Positions 41,401 to 49,019 of a DNA stretch of 64,000 bases are shown here, one piece after another; position 1 is the stretch's first letter, and the number at the start of each line of letters is the position of its first letter. The DNA is from Montanilutibacter psychrotolerans (GTDB lineage: Bacteria; Pseudomonadota; Gammaproteobacteria; Xanthomonadales; Xanthomonadaceae), in NCBI RefSeq assembly GCF_003719825.1, contig NZ_RIBS01000002.1:372001-436000 (forward strand), written 5' to 3'. The notes under the pieces were generated by a model, which saw only the letters and a list, made by a program, of their open reading frames with translations, had not been told where the DNA came from and searched no databases. The translations under genes and the position numbers were made by a program.

Positions 41401-41856
41401 TCGGTGCGCGTTGCGCGCGCGATGCCGCGACCGGCGATGACGGCCGTCGACGCGGCCCACACCATTGCAATGCCGCGTGGGGGGCTGGCCGGGCTGCGGG
41501 TGCTGGCGGTCGACAACGACGACCAGGCGCTGAGGGCGCTGGCCGAGCTGTTGCGGCGCTGGGGGTGCGAGGTGGCCACCGCCCGCGACGAGGACGGCGC
41601 GCAGGCGGCGATGGTGGCTACGCCTGCGGCGTTGTGGCTGTTCGACTTCCACCTCGACCGGGGCGACACCGGCGTCGATCTGGCCGCGCGGTTGGCCGCG
41701 CGTTTCGGTGATCGCCCCACGCTGGTGCTCAGCGCCGATCGTAGCGAGCCGGTGCGCCGCGCGGTGCACGAGGCCGGCCTGTCGTTGCTGGCCAAGCCGA
41801 TGAAACCGCTGGCGTTGAAATCGGTGCTCGACCGCTTGTCGTCGGCGCGCCTGTAG
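38476..41856 (+). CDS. SLC5-type hybrid sensor histidine kinase (CbrA/CrbS-like)
   Basis: Membrane sensor whose input domain resembles a Na+/solute symporter. The 1,126-residue product has about 13 hydrophobic helices (1-510), a linker, a PAS domain (about 605-735; VLEAALQNMSQGISVVD), a coiled stretch, HisKA with His766 in IGHDLMQPLHAAQLF, an ATPase domain (LLRRVLQNFLANAVRYT; DTGPGIAPEQ; GLGLGLSIAD), and a receiver (about 1005-1125) with phospho-acceptor Asp1057 and SAD/KP motifs. The domain order fits CrbS, which controls acetate use in Pseudomonas and Vibrio, more than CbrA, which lacks the receiver. No CrbR-type LuxR partner lies adjacent. ATG 38476 is chosen; TTG 38470 is possible. Confidence 0.9.
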   Translation: MLSFTTVALASLVWLALMFATALYGERHPGVLARHWRHVYALSLAVHCTSWTFYGTVTQAARYGWPLPPTFLGAIVLYALAVGFMMRLVRLARETNATSLADLIATRLGKDAWLAATVTLVAALGLIPYIALQLKAVAMSFAMLTTHSADDSGAPLWHDSALYVALAMALFAMLFGTRRASAAEHNRGLVLAMAFESVFKLAAMLALGAFVWLGLDHLPEPAAAPPVLTSTPSGFAPLVLLGAFAMFILPHQFHVGVVECRDQRDVRTARWLFPLYLVLIALPVLPLARAGAALLGDSGVPSDLYVLALPLAQGQSGLALFAFLGGLSAATGMVVVSTLTLSLMIGNHWFAPGLLRGAWSRNDGSDLRGRVLALRRIGIVVIMLLAWAYSRLVAGSEALADVGAVSFSALATLVPALAFAVWRPQTPPRAAIAGVLAGFAAWAWVLLVPLTLAVRGQAPDWLSSGPFGLALLSPDGLFGLTGWSRLGRAVGASLFVGSLVTVLVAAWRRHTPHRARRGLDAKSLRDAGLRFLPGDRVARLLSGAPASGAVPALVEEGIERELAAVLGSASARVLLDAARRESLHLDTVAAIVGEASADLRFNQRVLEAALQNMSQGISVVDAELRLVAWNRRYAELFGYPEELLRVGQPIAELSMWAMRRLPMQGDLDAALARRLAFMRAGTPHLSERVLGDGAIIEIRGNPMPGGGFVATFTDVTAFRRAEAGLIEANATLEQRVAARTIDLEVATRDAERANHAKSRFLAAIGHDLMQPLHAAQLFTDALAQQLGAPLDGAKGAVRVQPRETVAQISGALDSTADLLTGLLDMSRLEAGGLVPQTRELPLAEVLEPLASEFGAIAAARGLRFRFVASRAWTCSDPQLLRRVLQNFLANAVRYTGRGGVLLGVRREGDGLRIEVHDTGPGIAPEQQTLIFEEFRRGEDAPGQGLGLGLSIADRIAQLLHAPLRLRSRPGHGTVFSVRVARAMPRPAMTAVDAAHTIAMPRGGLAGLRVLAVDNDDQALRALAELLRRWGCEVATARDEDGAQAAMVATPAALWLFDFHLDRGDTGVDLAARLAARFGDRPTLVLSADRSEPVRRAVHEAGLSLLAKPMKPLALKSVLDRLSSARL

Positions 41857-41982
41857 GTTGATCGGCGGCGGCGCGCCGGCCGCGCCCTACGGACGCACGG
41901 GCGCCTTCGACGGGTTTTCCGGGGGCGGCCTGGTCGCTCGTGCACGTCGTAGGATGAACCGACGCACACGCGCGAGGTCGGC

Positions 41983-43008
41983 ATGACTGCATCGCATCCG
42001 GTCCGCTCGCTGCACCACCAGCGGCGCGGGCTGTCGATCCTCCTGGCGACGCTGGCGCTGCTGACCGGTGCCGGGCTGGTGGCGTTCCGGACCAGCCCCT
42101 GGCCCTCGGCGTTGTTGATCCGCTGGGCCTTCGATCGCGGCGGCGTGGCATCCGATGCCGCGTTGCGAAACCATGTGCCGGCCGGCGTTTCCAGCCAAAC
42201 GGGATTGCGCTACGACACGGCCGACCCGGACGCGCTGTTCGACATCCATTTCCCTGCGAAGGTGGCAGGCACCGATCGCCGGCTCACCACCATCGTGTGG
42301 GTGCACGGCGGCGGGTTCCTGGCCGGCAGCCGTACTCAGGTGGCCAACTACGCCCGCCTGCTTGCCGCGGATGGCTACACCGTGATTGCGGTGGACTACT
42401 CCATCGCACCGGGCGCGCAGTACCCCACGCCGGTCCGGCAGTTGAACCGAGCGCTGGCGCATCTGTCGGACAACGCCGACCGGTTGCACATCGATCGCAC
42501 GCGCTTCGTGCTGGCCGGCGACTCGGCCGGCGCGCAGCTGGCCGCGCAACTGGCCGCGCTGGTGTCGTCGCCGGACTACGCCAACGCGATGGGACTGACG
42601 CCGGGCATCGCTCGTTCGCAGTTGGTCGGCACCGTGCTGTTCTGCGGACCGCACGACGCGCTGACCTGGGCCAGCGATTCCTCCGCCTCGTGGTTCCTGC
42701 GGACGGTGGTGTGGTCGTACCTGGGCGCAATGCCGCCGGACAGGGAGAAGGTCGAACAGTTTTCCGTCGCCCGCCACGTCACGCCCGCGTTCCCGCCCAC
42801 CTTCATTTCGGTGGGCAATGCCGATCCGCTGGCGCCGCAGTCGGTGGCGATGGCCGATGCCCTGCAACGCGAGGGTGTCCGCGTCAATCGACTGTTCTAC
42901 GCCCGCGATCACGCGCCTGCGCTGGGGCACGAATACCAGTTCGATCTTGAGCGCGAAGAGGCCCGGCATGCCCTGGCCCGTGTCCGGGCGTTCCTGGACG
43001 GGCTGTGA
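41983..43008 (+). CDS. Alpha/beta-hydrolase, HSL-type esterase
   Basis: Carboxylesterase or lipase of the hormone-sensitive-lipase family. The 341-residue product has an N-terminal membrane anchor or signal (GLSILLATLALLTGAGLVAF at about 19-38), the oxyanion-hole motif VHGGGF near residues 107-112, nucleophile Ser181 in GDSAGAQ, acid Asp in GNADPL near 279, and His in LGHEYQF near 312. The active site is probably periplasmic. It stands alone after the sensor kinase; the 126 bp between them hold only a GC-rich partial dyad. Confidence 0.88.
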   Translation: MTASHPVRSLHHQRRGLSILLATLALLTGAGLVAFRTSPWPSALLIRWAFDRGGVASDAALRNHVPAGVSSQTGLRYDTADPDALFDIHFPAKVAGTDRRLTTIVWVHGGGFLAGSRTQVANYARLLAADGYTVIAVDYSIAPGAQYPTPVRQLNRALAHLSDNADRLHIDRTRFVLAGDSAGAQLAAQLAALVSSPDYANAMGLTPGIARSQLVGTVLFCGPHDALTWASDSSASWFLRTVVWSYLGAMPPDREKVEQFSVARHVTPAFPPTFISVGNADPLAPQSVAMADALQREGVRVNRLFYARDHAPALGHEYQFDLEREEARHALARVRAFLDGL

Positions 43009-43132
43009 GCCACGACGGTCTGTCGCGCCCACCGCCGTCGCCATTGCACCGCAATGATTCACCACCGTGTCCCGGTGGCGTGAGCGCCAGCGTCGCCGGC
43101 GCGACCGAAAGTGGCCGCGCCGACAGGTCACC

Positions 43133-44842
43133 TTACTGCGGTACCACCGCGTCCCAATCCAGCATGTACACCCACCAATTGTTGTGCAGGCCGTTGTGGG
43201 TGCCCACGTACTTGGGGATCTTCGACAGCCAGTAGGTGTGCCAGCCCAGGTCGCTGCAGCCCCACCGGGTGCAGTTGTTGGTGGTGGTGGCGCCGGTGAG
43301 GCTGGGGTAGCGGTCCCAGTCGTCGCAGGTGTTCCTCTCGAGGTTGGGGTTCTTGAAGTCGTACCCCCACGCGTTGTTGACGCGGTCGTACACCGGCGTA
43401 TTGAGGCTGCCGTGGATGTTGCCGCACGCCGCCGTGGTGTTGTCGAAGCCGCGCGCGGTGAAGCGCTCGAACACGTTGGCGTTGGCGGGGAAGGGGTTCG
43501 GAAGCTTCAGGTAGCCGTTGCGCCAGACGCCGCCGAACAGGTGCACCATCGTGCCTTCCACGCGGTGTCCCATGTCCTCGAGCATGCGCTCGGGTTCGCG
43601 TTCGTAGTTGAAGCCCATGATGTTGAGCTTGCCCTGGCAGGCGGTGCCGGTGACCGGGGCACCGTTGGTGTCGAATGCCCCGGTTCCGGCCATGTTGGCT
43701 TCCCAGTAGCCGAAGAACGGGCCGCCCCACAGCCACAGCTCGTCGATCTCGCCGGCGTTGAATTTCTCGCAGACACGGTGGTCGGTCAGCACCTTGCGAT
43801 AGTTCAGCGTCTCGCGCTCGTTGCAGGTCTTGGCGCGGAAGCATGCGATGTACTGGTCATCGGTGTAGACCGTGCCATCGGTGCGGGGCGGAAACTGGTC
43901 CAGGCGCACGCGCTGGGCCACGGTGTACTGGACGACCTGGCTGGTGGCCGATTCGAGATAGCGGGTGTACTGGTCTTCGAGGACCAGCGGATTGCGCCAG
44001 CCCATGGCATCGTTGAGCCGGCGGCTGCCGTGGCTTTCGATCACCGGGTTGAACTCCAGCACCATCACGCGCCGGTGGATCGGCTCGGCGACACGTGCGT
44101 TGGGCGAACGCCCGACCGGCGCGAAGATCGGCGAGATCTCCTGCCAGGTGTTGAGGTCCGTTTCGAGGCGGCGATAGACCTTGTTGCCCTTGACCAGGAA
44201 CTGCCGCAGCACGTTGTCCTGGTAGAGGCTCGCACTGAAGCTGGTGATGACCGCGTTCCCGCCCACGCCCGCAAACAGGTACGTGAGGTTGTCCCACCCG
44301 CTCCAGCCGTTGTTGGCCAGCTGGGTCCGGCGATAGACCTGGCCGGCGCGCACCAGGAACTGCCGCTGCAGGTTGTCCTTGTAGACGGCGACGTTGAAGG
44401 CGGTGATCCGGCCCTGACCGGCGGCGGCGAAAACAGCGGTGATGTCTTCCCAGGCACCCCAGGCGTTGTTGGTCTGCTGCGTCCGGCGATACACCTGGCC
44501 ACCGCGGGTCAGGAACTGGCGCTGCAGACCGTCCTGGTACACCTCGGCGCTGAAACCGGTGATCTCACCGACACCAACCTGGGCGGTACCGTTGAGGCCG
44601 GTGTCGATGCTTTCCCACAGGTTCCAGTTGGATTCGCTGCGTCGGTAGACGCGCCCGTTCTTGACCAGGAACTGCCGTTGCAGATTGTCCTGCGACACGA
44701 CAGCGCCGAACGAGGAAACGGCGGTCGCGTTGCCACGCGTCGCGGCAACGGCTGTCGTCGACAGCGCGAGCGCCAGGGTTGCCAGCAGCGCAGGCAGCAG
44801 GCGCTGCGTCCGCCGACGTCCGGCGGGGAATGTCATGAGCAT
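43133..44842 (-). CDS. Secreted protein with four lectin-like repeats
   Basis: I do not recognise the whole protein. The 569-residue product has a signal peptide (RLLPALLATLALALSTTAVAA). Four repeats of about 53 residues follow (roughly 40-250), each with YQDNLQRQFLVK-type sequence, a VYRR strand and a WxxWE/D turn. The pattern recalls beta-propeller lectin repeats of the PLL/AAL type. The C-terminal 310 residues are unlike anything I can name; they are rich in Trp, Asn and Cys, with WLWGGPFFGYWEANMAG and FNYEREPERMLEDMGHR. ATG 44842 is chosen because GGAG lies 9 bp upstream; ATGs at 44857 and 44836 are alternatives. It is probably exported. Confidence 0.7.
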   Translation of the reverse strand: MLMTFPAGRRRTQRLLPALLATLALALSTTAVAATRGNATAVSSFGAVVSQDNLQRQFLVKNGRVYRRSESNWNLWESIDTGLNGTAQVGVGEITGFSAEVYQDGLQRQFLTRGGQVYRRTQQTNNAWGAWEDITAVFAAAGQGRITAFNVAVYKDNLQRQFLVRAGQVYRRTQLANNGWSGWDNLTYLFAGVGGNAVITSFSASLYQDNVLRQFLVKGNKVYRRLETDLNTWQEISPIFAPVGRSPNARVAEPIHRRVMVLEFNPVIESHGSRRLNDAMGWRNPLVLEDQYTRYLESATSQVVQYTVAQRVRLDQFPPRTDGTVYTDDQYIACFRAKTCNERETLNYRKVLTDHRVCEKFNAGEIDELWLWGGPFFGYWEANMAGTGAFDTNGAPVTGTACQGKLNIMGFNYEREPERMLEDMGHRVEGTMVHLFGGVWRNGYLKLPNPFPANANVFERFTARGFDNTTAACGNIHGSLNTPVYDRVNNAWGYDFKNPNLERNTCDDWDRYPSLTGATTTNNCTRWGCSDLGWHTYWLSKIPKYVGTHNGLHNNWWVYMLDWDAVVPQ

Positions 44843-45104
44843 GAGTCGGGTCTCCATGGAATGGGCGATGGCGGCGTGGTGCGCCCGCGGGTTTGGTCGG
44901 GGTTGGTCACGAGGGGTGACAGCAATGGGTACGAGGTAGCGGCCCGTGGACTGACATGCGCGTCTGCACAGCCGTGCCGTCTTGCCGTGGTTGCATCGCC
45001 GGCGATCGCGGGCGAGCGGGCTTCGCACGCCCGGCGAAGGGCGCGCGGTGTCGCGTGCGGGTTGGTGGTGGGCGACGTCGCGTCGCGCTGGCCCGACGGT
45101 AGAC

Positions 45105-45590
45105 CTATGGTCCGGGAGCCTCTTTGCCGCGCATCAGCTTGGGGATGACCGCGAACACCAACAGGGCGATCGCGGTGGTGACGATCGCCACGATCTGCTG
45201 GCCCATGCCGGCGGCCATGCCGATCGCGGAGGTCATCCAGATACCGGCGGCGGTGGTCAGGCCTTCGACGCGTTCGCCCCGGCCCTGCTTGATGATGGCG
45301 CCGGCACCGAGGAAGCCGATGCCCGAGACGATGCCCTGCATGATGCGCGTGACATCGGCCGGGTCGATGCCCCCCAGCAGCGGCGCCAGCACGAACAATG
45401 CCGAGCCCATCGACACCAGGATGTGGGTCTTGAGGCCGGCGGCGCGCCCCTTGCTCTCGCGCTCCAGACCCAGCACGCCGCCCAGCAGCGCGGCCGTCAA
45501 CAAGCGCACCAGGATGAGTGTCCAATGCCCCGCGTCGGGCAGCGCGAACTCGGCGGCGAGCGTTTCACCGATCTGTTGGAGGATCGTCAT
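45105..45590 (-). CDS. MgtC/SapB family inner-membrane protein
   Basis: Small membrane protein linked to Mg2+ limitation and acid or macrophage survival in other bacteria. The 161-residue product has four to five helices and the family core: LLTAALLGGVLGLERESKGRAAGLKTHILVSMGSALF near residues 30-67 and GIVSGIGFLGAGAII near 86-100. It lacks the C-terminal ACT-like domain of Salmonella MgtC, as short SapB-type members do. It reads divergently from the diguanylate cyclase. I saw no Mg-sensing leader. Confidence 0.88.
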   Translation of the reverse strand: MTILQQIGETLAAEFALPDAGHWTLILVRLLTAALLGGVLGLERESKGRAAGLKTHILVSMGSALFVLAPLLGGIDPADVTRIMQGIVSGIGFLGAGAIIKQGRGERVEGLTTAAGIWMTSAIGMAAGMGQQIVAIVTTAIALLVFAVIPKLMRGKEAPGP

Positions 45591-45785
45591 GGGGGTCCTT
45601 CGTTTGTGGCGCCCGTGGGCGCCACCGCAGGCGGGCGGCGCGATGGCTGCGTGCGCCGAAATGACGTCGCGATGCTGCTGCCTGTTGCGTGAATCCCACG
45701 TGTGGCCGGCGCCGGCATCGCGCGACCTTCACAGCGCCGTGAACTTCCGTCGCGAGAATGGCCGCAACGGCGCAAGAGGCTCCGC

Positions 45786-46913
45786 ATGGTGCGTTCGCTG
45801 ATCCCCAAGGACGATCGTCAGCTGGCGACCCGACTCAAACGCCAGGTCATGGGCCTGGTGTCCTATCTGATGTTCATGGCGCCACTGGTGTATTCGGTGG
45901 AAAACGGATGGGTGGGCTTCGGCTACGTTGGGCTGGCGTGGTTTCTCGGCGTGGCGGTGACGATCAACGTCCTCTTCTTCGTCGCCATCCGCGGTGGGTT
46001 CAGCCGGCGATTCGCCGATCCCAGCATGGTGGTGCTGCAGGTGGGCCTGGCCGCGCTGCTGGCACTGGTGATGGCCTACTACGCCAAGGAAGCGACGGTC
46101 ATCACCACGGCCCTGTTCTTCACCGCCTTCTTCTTCGGCATCTTCTCTTTCACCAGGGTCCAGTACCTGGCGCTGACCGCCGCGGTGGTGCTGGGCTACG
46201 CCTTGATGCTGGTGATCAAGTACGACCCATCGCAACGCGGCAGCGATGCCTTCCGGCTGGAGCTGCTGTATTTCGTGGTGCTGGTGATGGTGCTGCTGTG
46301 GCTGTCGATACTGGGCAGCTACGTGGTGCAGCTGCGTGCGAGCCTGGCGCGCAGGTCAGCGGACCTTGCCACCGCGCTGGCCCGACTGAAGGAGCTTGCC
46401 AGCCGCGACGAGCTGACCGGACTCTACAACCGCCGGCACCTGATGGACACGTTGGAGCAGCAGCAGGATCGCGCTGTTCGCTACGACGAGCCGTTCGCGC
46501 TTTGCATCCTTGACATCGATCATTTCAAGCGCGTCAACGATTCCTACGGCCACGGCGTGGGGGATGAGGCATTGCGCGCGGTGGGCGAATGCGTGCGTTC
46601 GCACCTCAGGCGGATGGACGTCATCGGGCGCGGAAAGAGTCAGAGCACCTGCGGTCGGTACGGTGGGGAGGAGTTCCTGCTGGTGCTGCCGCATGCCGAC
46701 GGCGCCGACGCGTGGGTTTCCATCGAACGCCTGCGCACCGCGATGCACGACAGCCCGGCCCTGACGAGCGCCGGCCCGCTGTCGATCACGTTCTCGGCCG
46801 GCGTTGCGCAGTACCGCCACGGCGAGTCGATTGCCGACATGCTCAGACGCGCCGACGCGGCGATGTATCGCGCCAAGTCCGAGGGCCGCGACCGGGTGGA
46901 ACTGGCGGAGTGA
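45786..46913 (+). CDS. Membrane GGDEF diguanylate cyclase with active-site insertion
   Basis: Synthesises c-di-GMP. The 375-residue product has about six membrane helices (20-190), a short coiled linker and a GGDEF domain (about 205-370): RDELTGLYNRRHL, LDIDHFKRVNDSYGHG and GGEEF at 293-297. An RxxD (RRMD, 275-278) corresponds to the inhibitory I-site. Nine residues (GKSQSTCGR, 283-291; 46632-46658) separate it from the catalytic loop, beyond the usual spacing, because the normal VIGRYGGEEF is split into VIGR and YGGEEF. The I-site geometry may therefore be altered. It starts at ATG 45786. Confidence 0.92.
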   Translation: MVRSLIPKDDRQLATRLKRQVMGLVSYLMFMAPLVYSVENGWVGFGYVGLAWFLGVAVTINVLFFVAIRGGFSRRFADPSMVVLQVGLAALLALVMAYYAKEATVITTALFFTAFFFGIFSFTRVQYLALTAAVVLGYALMLVIKYDPSQRGSDAFRLELLYFVVLVMVLLWLSILGSYVVQLRASLARRSADLATALARLKELASRDELTGLYNRRHLMDTLEQQQDRAVRYDEPFALCILDIDHFKRVNDSYGHGVGDEALRAVGECVRSHLRRMDVIGRGKSQSTCGRYGGEEFLLVLPHADGADAWVSIERLRTAMHDSPALTSAGPLSITFSAGVAQYRHGESIADMLRRADAAMYRAKSEGRDRVELAE

Positions 46914-47108
46914 ACCTGCGAAGGGCCCGGTGTCGCAGCAGCGGGGCCGGGAGGGTGAGCGTCACGGACGCCGATCAGGCAAGGCAGGCCGGCGCCGCGA
47001 GGTGCCGGCCTGGTCGGAAATCCTCCACCGCCGCGTGGCAGGCCAGCGGCCGACGGTCAGCAATGTCCGCCAGTTGGCGCCATGGCGTGGCGTCGTCCGC
47101 GCGTCGCG

Positions 47109-48152
47109 TTACGCCGCCGCGCGCTGCTCCTGCTGCGGCGCCACGAGGTGGCCGTACAGATCCTTCGGATCGGCCAGCGCCGGGATCAGCCCGGCTTCCA
47201 CGCCCAGGCCCAGCTCGCGCGCGCAATCGCGCAGCAGGCGCAGGGCCGAGTAGTCCTCGAGCGCGAAGCCGACCGAGTCGAACACGGTGGTCTGCGCGTC
47301 GCTGCTGCGACCGGCGGCCTCGCCCACCAGCACGCGCCAGAGTTCGGTGACGGCGAAATCGGCCGGCATCTGCTGCAGGTCGCCCTCGATGCGCGTCTGC
47401 GGTTCGAATTCGACGAACACCGCCGAGCGCGCCAGCACCTCGGCGTGCAGTTCGGTCTTGCCGGGGCAATCGCCGCCGACGCCATTGATGTGCATTCCCG
47501 GCGCCAGCATGTCCGGCGTGAGGATGGTGGCGTTGCTCTTGTCGGCGGTGACGGTGGTGACGATGTCTGCACCACGCACGGCTTCGGCCGTGCTGGCGCA
47601 ACGCGTGACGCGCAGACCCGGCACCTGGGCAAGATGCGCGGCCAGCTTGTCGGTGGCCTGCGTGTCGACGTCGAACAGACGCACTTCCTCGATGCCCAGC
47701 AAGTGATGGAAAGCCAGTGCCTGGAATTCGCTCTGCGCGCCGTTGCCGACCAGCGCCATGACGCGGCTGTCCGGGCGGGCCAACACCTTGGCGGCCATTA
47801 CCGAGGTGCCCGCGGTGCGGATCGCCGTGGTCAGGGTCAACTCGCTGAGCAGCGTCGGCGTACCGGTGGCGACATCGGCAATCACGCCGAATGCCATCAC
47901 CGTCGGCAGGCCTTCACGGGTGTTCTTGGGGTGGCCGTTGACGTACTTGAAGCTGTACTCGTGGGCGTCGGAAACCGGCATCAGCTCGATCACGCCGACG
48001 TCGGAATGCGAGGCCAGGCGCGCGCACTTCTCGAACTCGGGCCAGCGGCGGAAGTCGGCCTCGAGGTAGTCAACCATCCTCGCAAGCACCCGCGGCAGGC
48101 CGTAGGCGGAAACGATGCGGGCGATGTCCTGGGTGGTGAGCAGGGTGGTCAT
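47109..48152 (-). CDS. Ornithine cyclodeaminase/mu-crystallin family protein
   Basis: NAD-dependent enzyme; ornithine cyclodeaminase converts ornithine to proline and ammonia, but relatives include ketimine and opine-type reductases. The 347-residue product has FKYVNGHPKNTREGLPT near residues 67-83, the Rossmann motif LVGNGAQSEFQALAF near 136-150, LFDVD near 160 for NAD(H), and the catalytic-region FDSVGFALEDYSAL near 291-304. ATG 48152 has GAGG 8 bp upstream; ATG 48164 is an alternative. It diverges from an Lrp/AsnC gene, which probably controls it. Confidence 0.88.
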   Translation of the reverse strand: MTTLLTTQDIARIVSAYGLPRVLARMVDYLEADFRRWPEFEKCARLASHSDVGVIELMPVSDAHEYSFKYVNGHPKNTREGLPTVMAFGVIADVATGTPTLLSELTLTTAIRTAGTSVMAAKVLARPDSRVMALVGNGAQSEFQALAFHHLLGIEEVRLFDVDTQATDKLAAHLAQVPGLRVTRCASTAEAVRGADIVTTVTADKSNATILTPDMLAPGMHINGVGGDCPGKTELHAEVLARSAVFVEFEPQTRIEGDLQQMPADFAVTELWRVLVGEAAGRSSDAQTTVFDSVGFALEDYSALRLLRDCARELGLGVEAGLIPALADPKDLYGHLVAPQQEQRAAA

Positions 48153-48298
48153 GGTGGTCCTCATGGCGATGGCGCAGCGCGGGGAAGCACCGGCGATGGC
48201 GCCATTGTCCGCACGCGGCTGTCAGCGCAAAACGGCAGAAGTGGCAGCTTTTTGGTATTCGCATGGCATTTCGGCAGGATCCGTTGCCACAATGCGCC

Positions 48299-48718
48299 AT
48301 GGACGCACTCGACCAGCAACTGATCGCCAAGCTCCGCCACAACGCCCGGGCATCCATCGCCGAGCTCGCGAGCGCCCTGGGCGTGTCGCGCGGCACCATC
48401 ACCAACCGCATTGCGCGGCTGGAGCGTGACGGCGTCATCGTGGGCTACACCGTCAAGCTGCGACCCGATGCCACACCCGACGAGATCCACGCCTGGACCA
48501 GCATCGCGGTGGAGGGCAACCAGCATGCCGTGGTGCGTGCGCTGCTCGGCGAACCGGCCGTGGCCAGCCTGCACGACACCAATGGTCGCTGGGATCTGTT
48601 GGCCGAGCTGCGCGTCGGCAGCCTGGGCGAGTTGTCCGCCGCGCTCGAACGCATCCGCAAGGTGAAGGGCATCAGCGCCACCGAAACCAGCCTTCATCTT
48701 CAAAGCTTCCGCGGTTAG
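48299..48718 (+). CDS. Lrp/AsnC-family transcriptional regulator
   Basis: Amino-acid responsive regulator. The 139-residue product has the HTH IAELASALGVSRGTITNRIARLE near residues 19-41 and the RAM ligand-binding domain after GYTVKL (about 55-135). ATG 48299 gives the usual N-terminus (MDALDQQLIAKLRHNAR). It is divergent from the ornithine cyclodeaminase-family gene with 146 bp between them, the common arrangement for a local regulator of amino-acid catabolism. Confidence 0.93.
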   Translation: MDALDQQLIAKLRHNARASIAELASALGVSRGTITNRIARLERDGVIVGYTVKLRPDATPDEIHAWTSIAVEGNQHAVVRALLGEPAVASLHDTNGRWDLLAELRVGSLGELSAALERIRKVKGISATETSLHLQSFRG

Positions 48719-49019
48719 GCGTTCGAAAATCGCGAACAGTGCGTTCGCGAATCGGGTCCAGGCGAGCACTCCGTTCCAGGCGTCGGATCGTGAGAAGGTG
48801 CTAAGCCTGTTGACCATTGCTGCCCTCTACCCACACCGGTCGCCTGCGAGAGTTGCAGGTCCTGGCAGGCATGCCATCCACCAATCCCGAAGGGGCTGGC
48901 GATCAGCTTGACATCCACGCGACCACACGCGCAGGCTGGCCCCGGCTCCGATAAGACAATGGATTGGGCGCAGAGGAGTCCACTAACGGCGAATGCCGGA
49001 TTGTCGTGGAAGCCCTTCC
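48719..49019. other. Region between lrp-type gene and hybrid kinase
   Basis: 301 bp without a supported gene. A perfect dyad TCGCGAAC/GTTCGCGA sits at 48730-48750, 12 bp after the regulator stop, and may be a terminator hairpin or a binding site. TTGACA at 48908-48913 has no -10 at 16-18 bp. A GATAAGACAATGG stretch at 48950-48962 loosely resembles the start of the 15-mer found at 54541 and 57361. Confidence 0.5.

Noticed and set aside
38416-41769. Leftward frame of 1,117 codons opposite the SLC5-type kinase.
   Set aside because: It is antisense to a gene with every kinase motif intact; extreme Gln/Arg/His content shows a shadow frame.
41854-41893. GTAG...CTAC bracket after the sensor kinase as a fifth GTAG palindrome.
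   Set aside because: The interior GC-rich sequence does not form the GGTGGGC stem of the other four copies; similarity is limited to the ends.
48908-48957. TTGACA at 48908 as -35 of a promoter for the hybrid kinase.
   Set aside because: No -10-like hexamer lies 16-18 bp downstream; the nearest TAAGAC is about 38 bp away.
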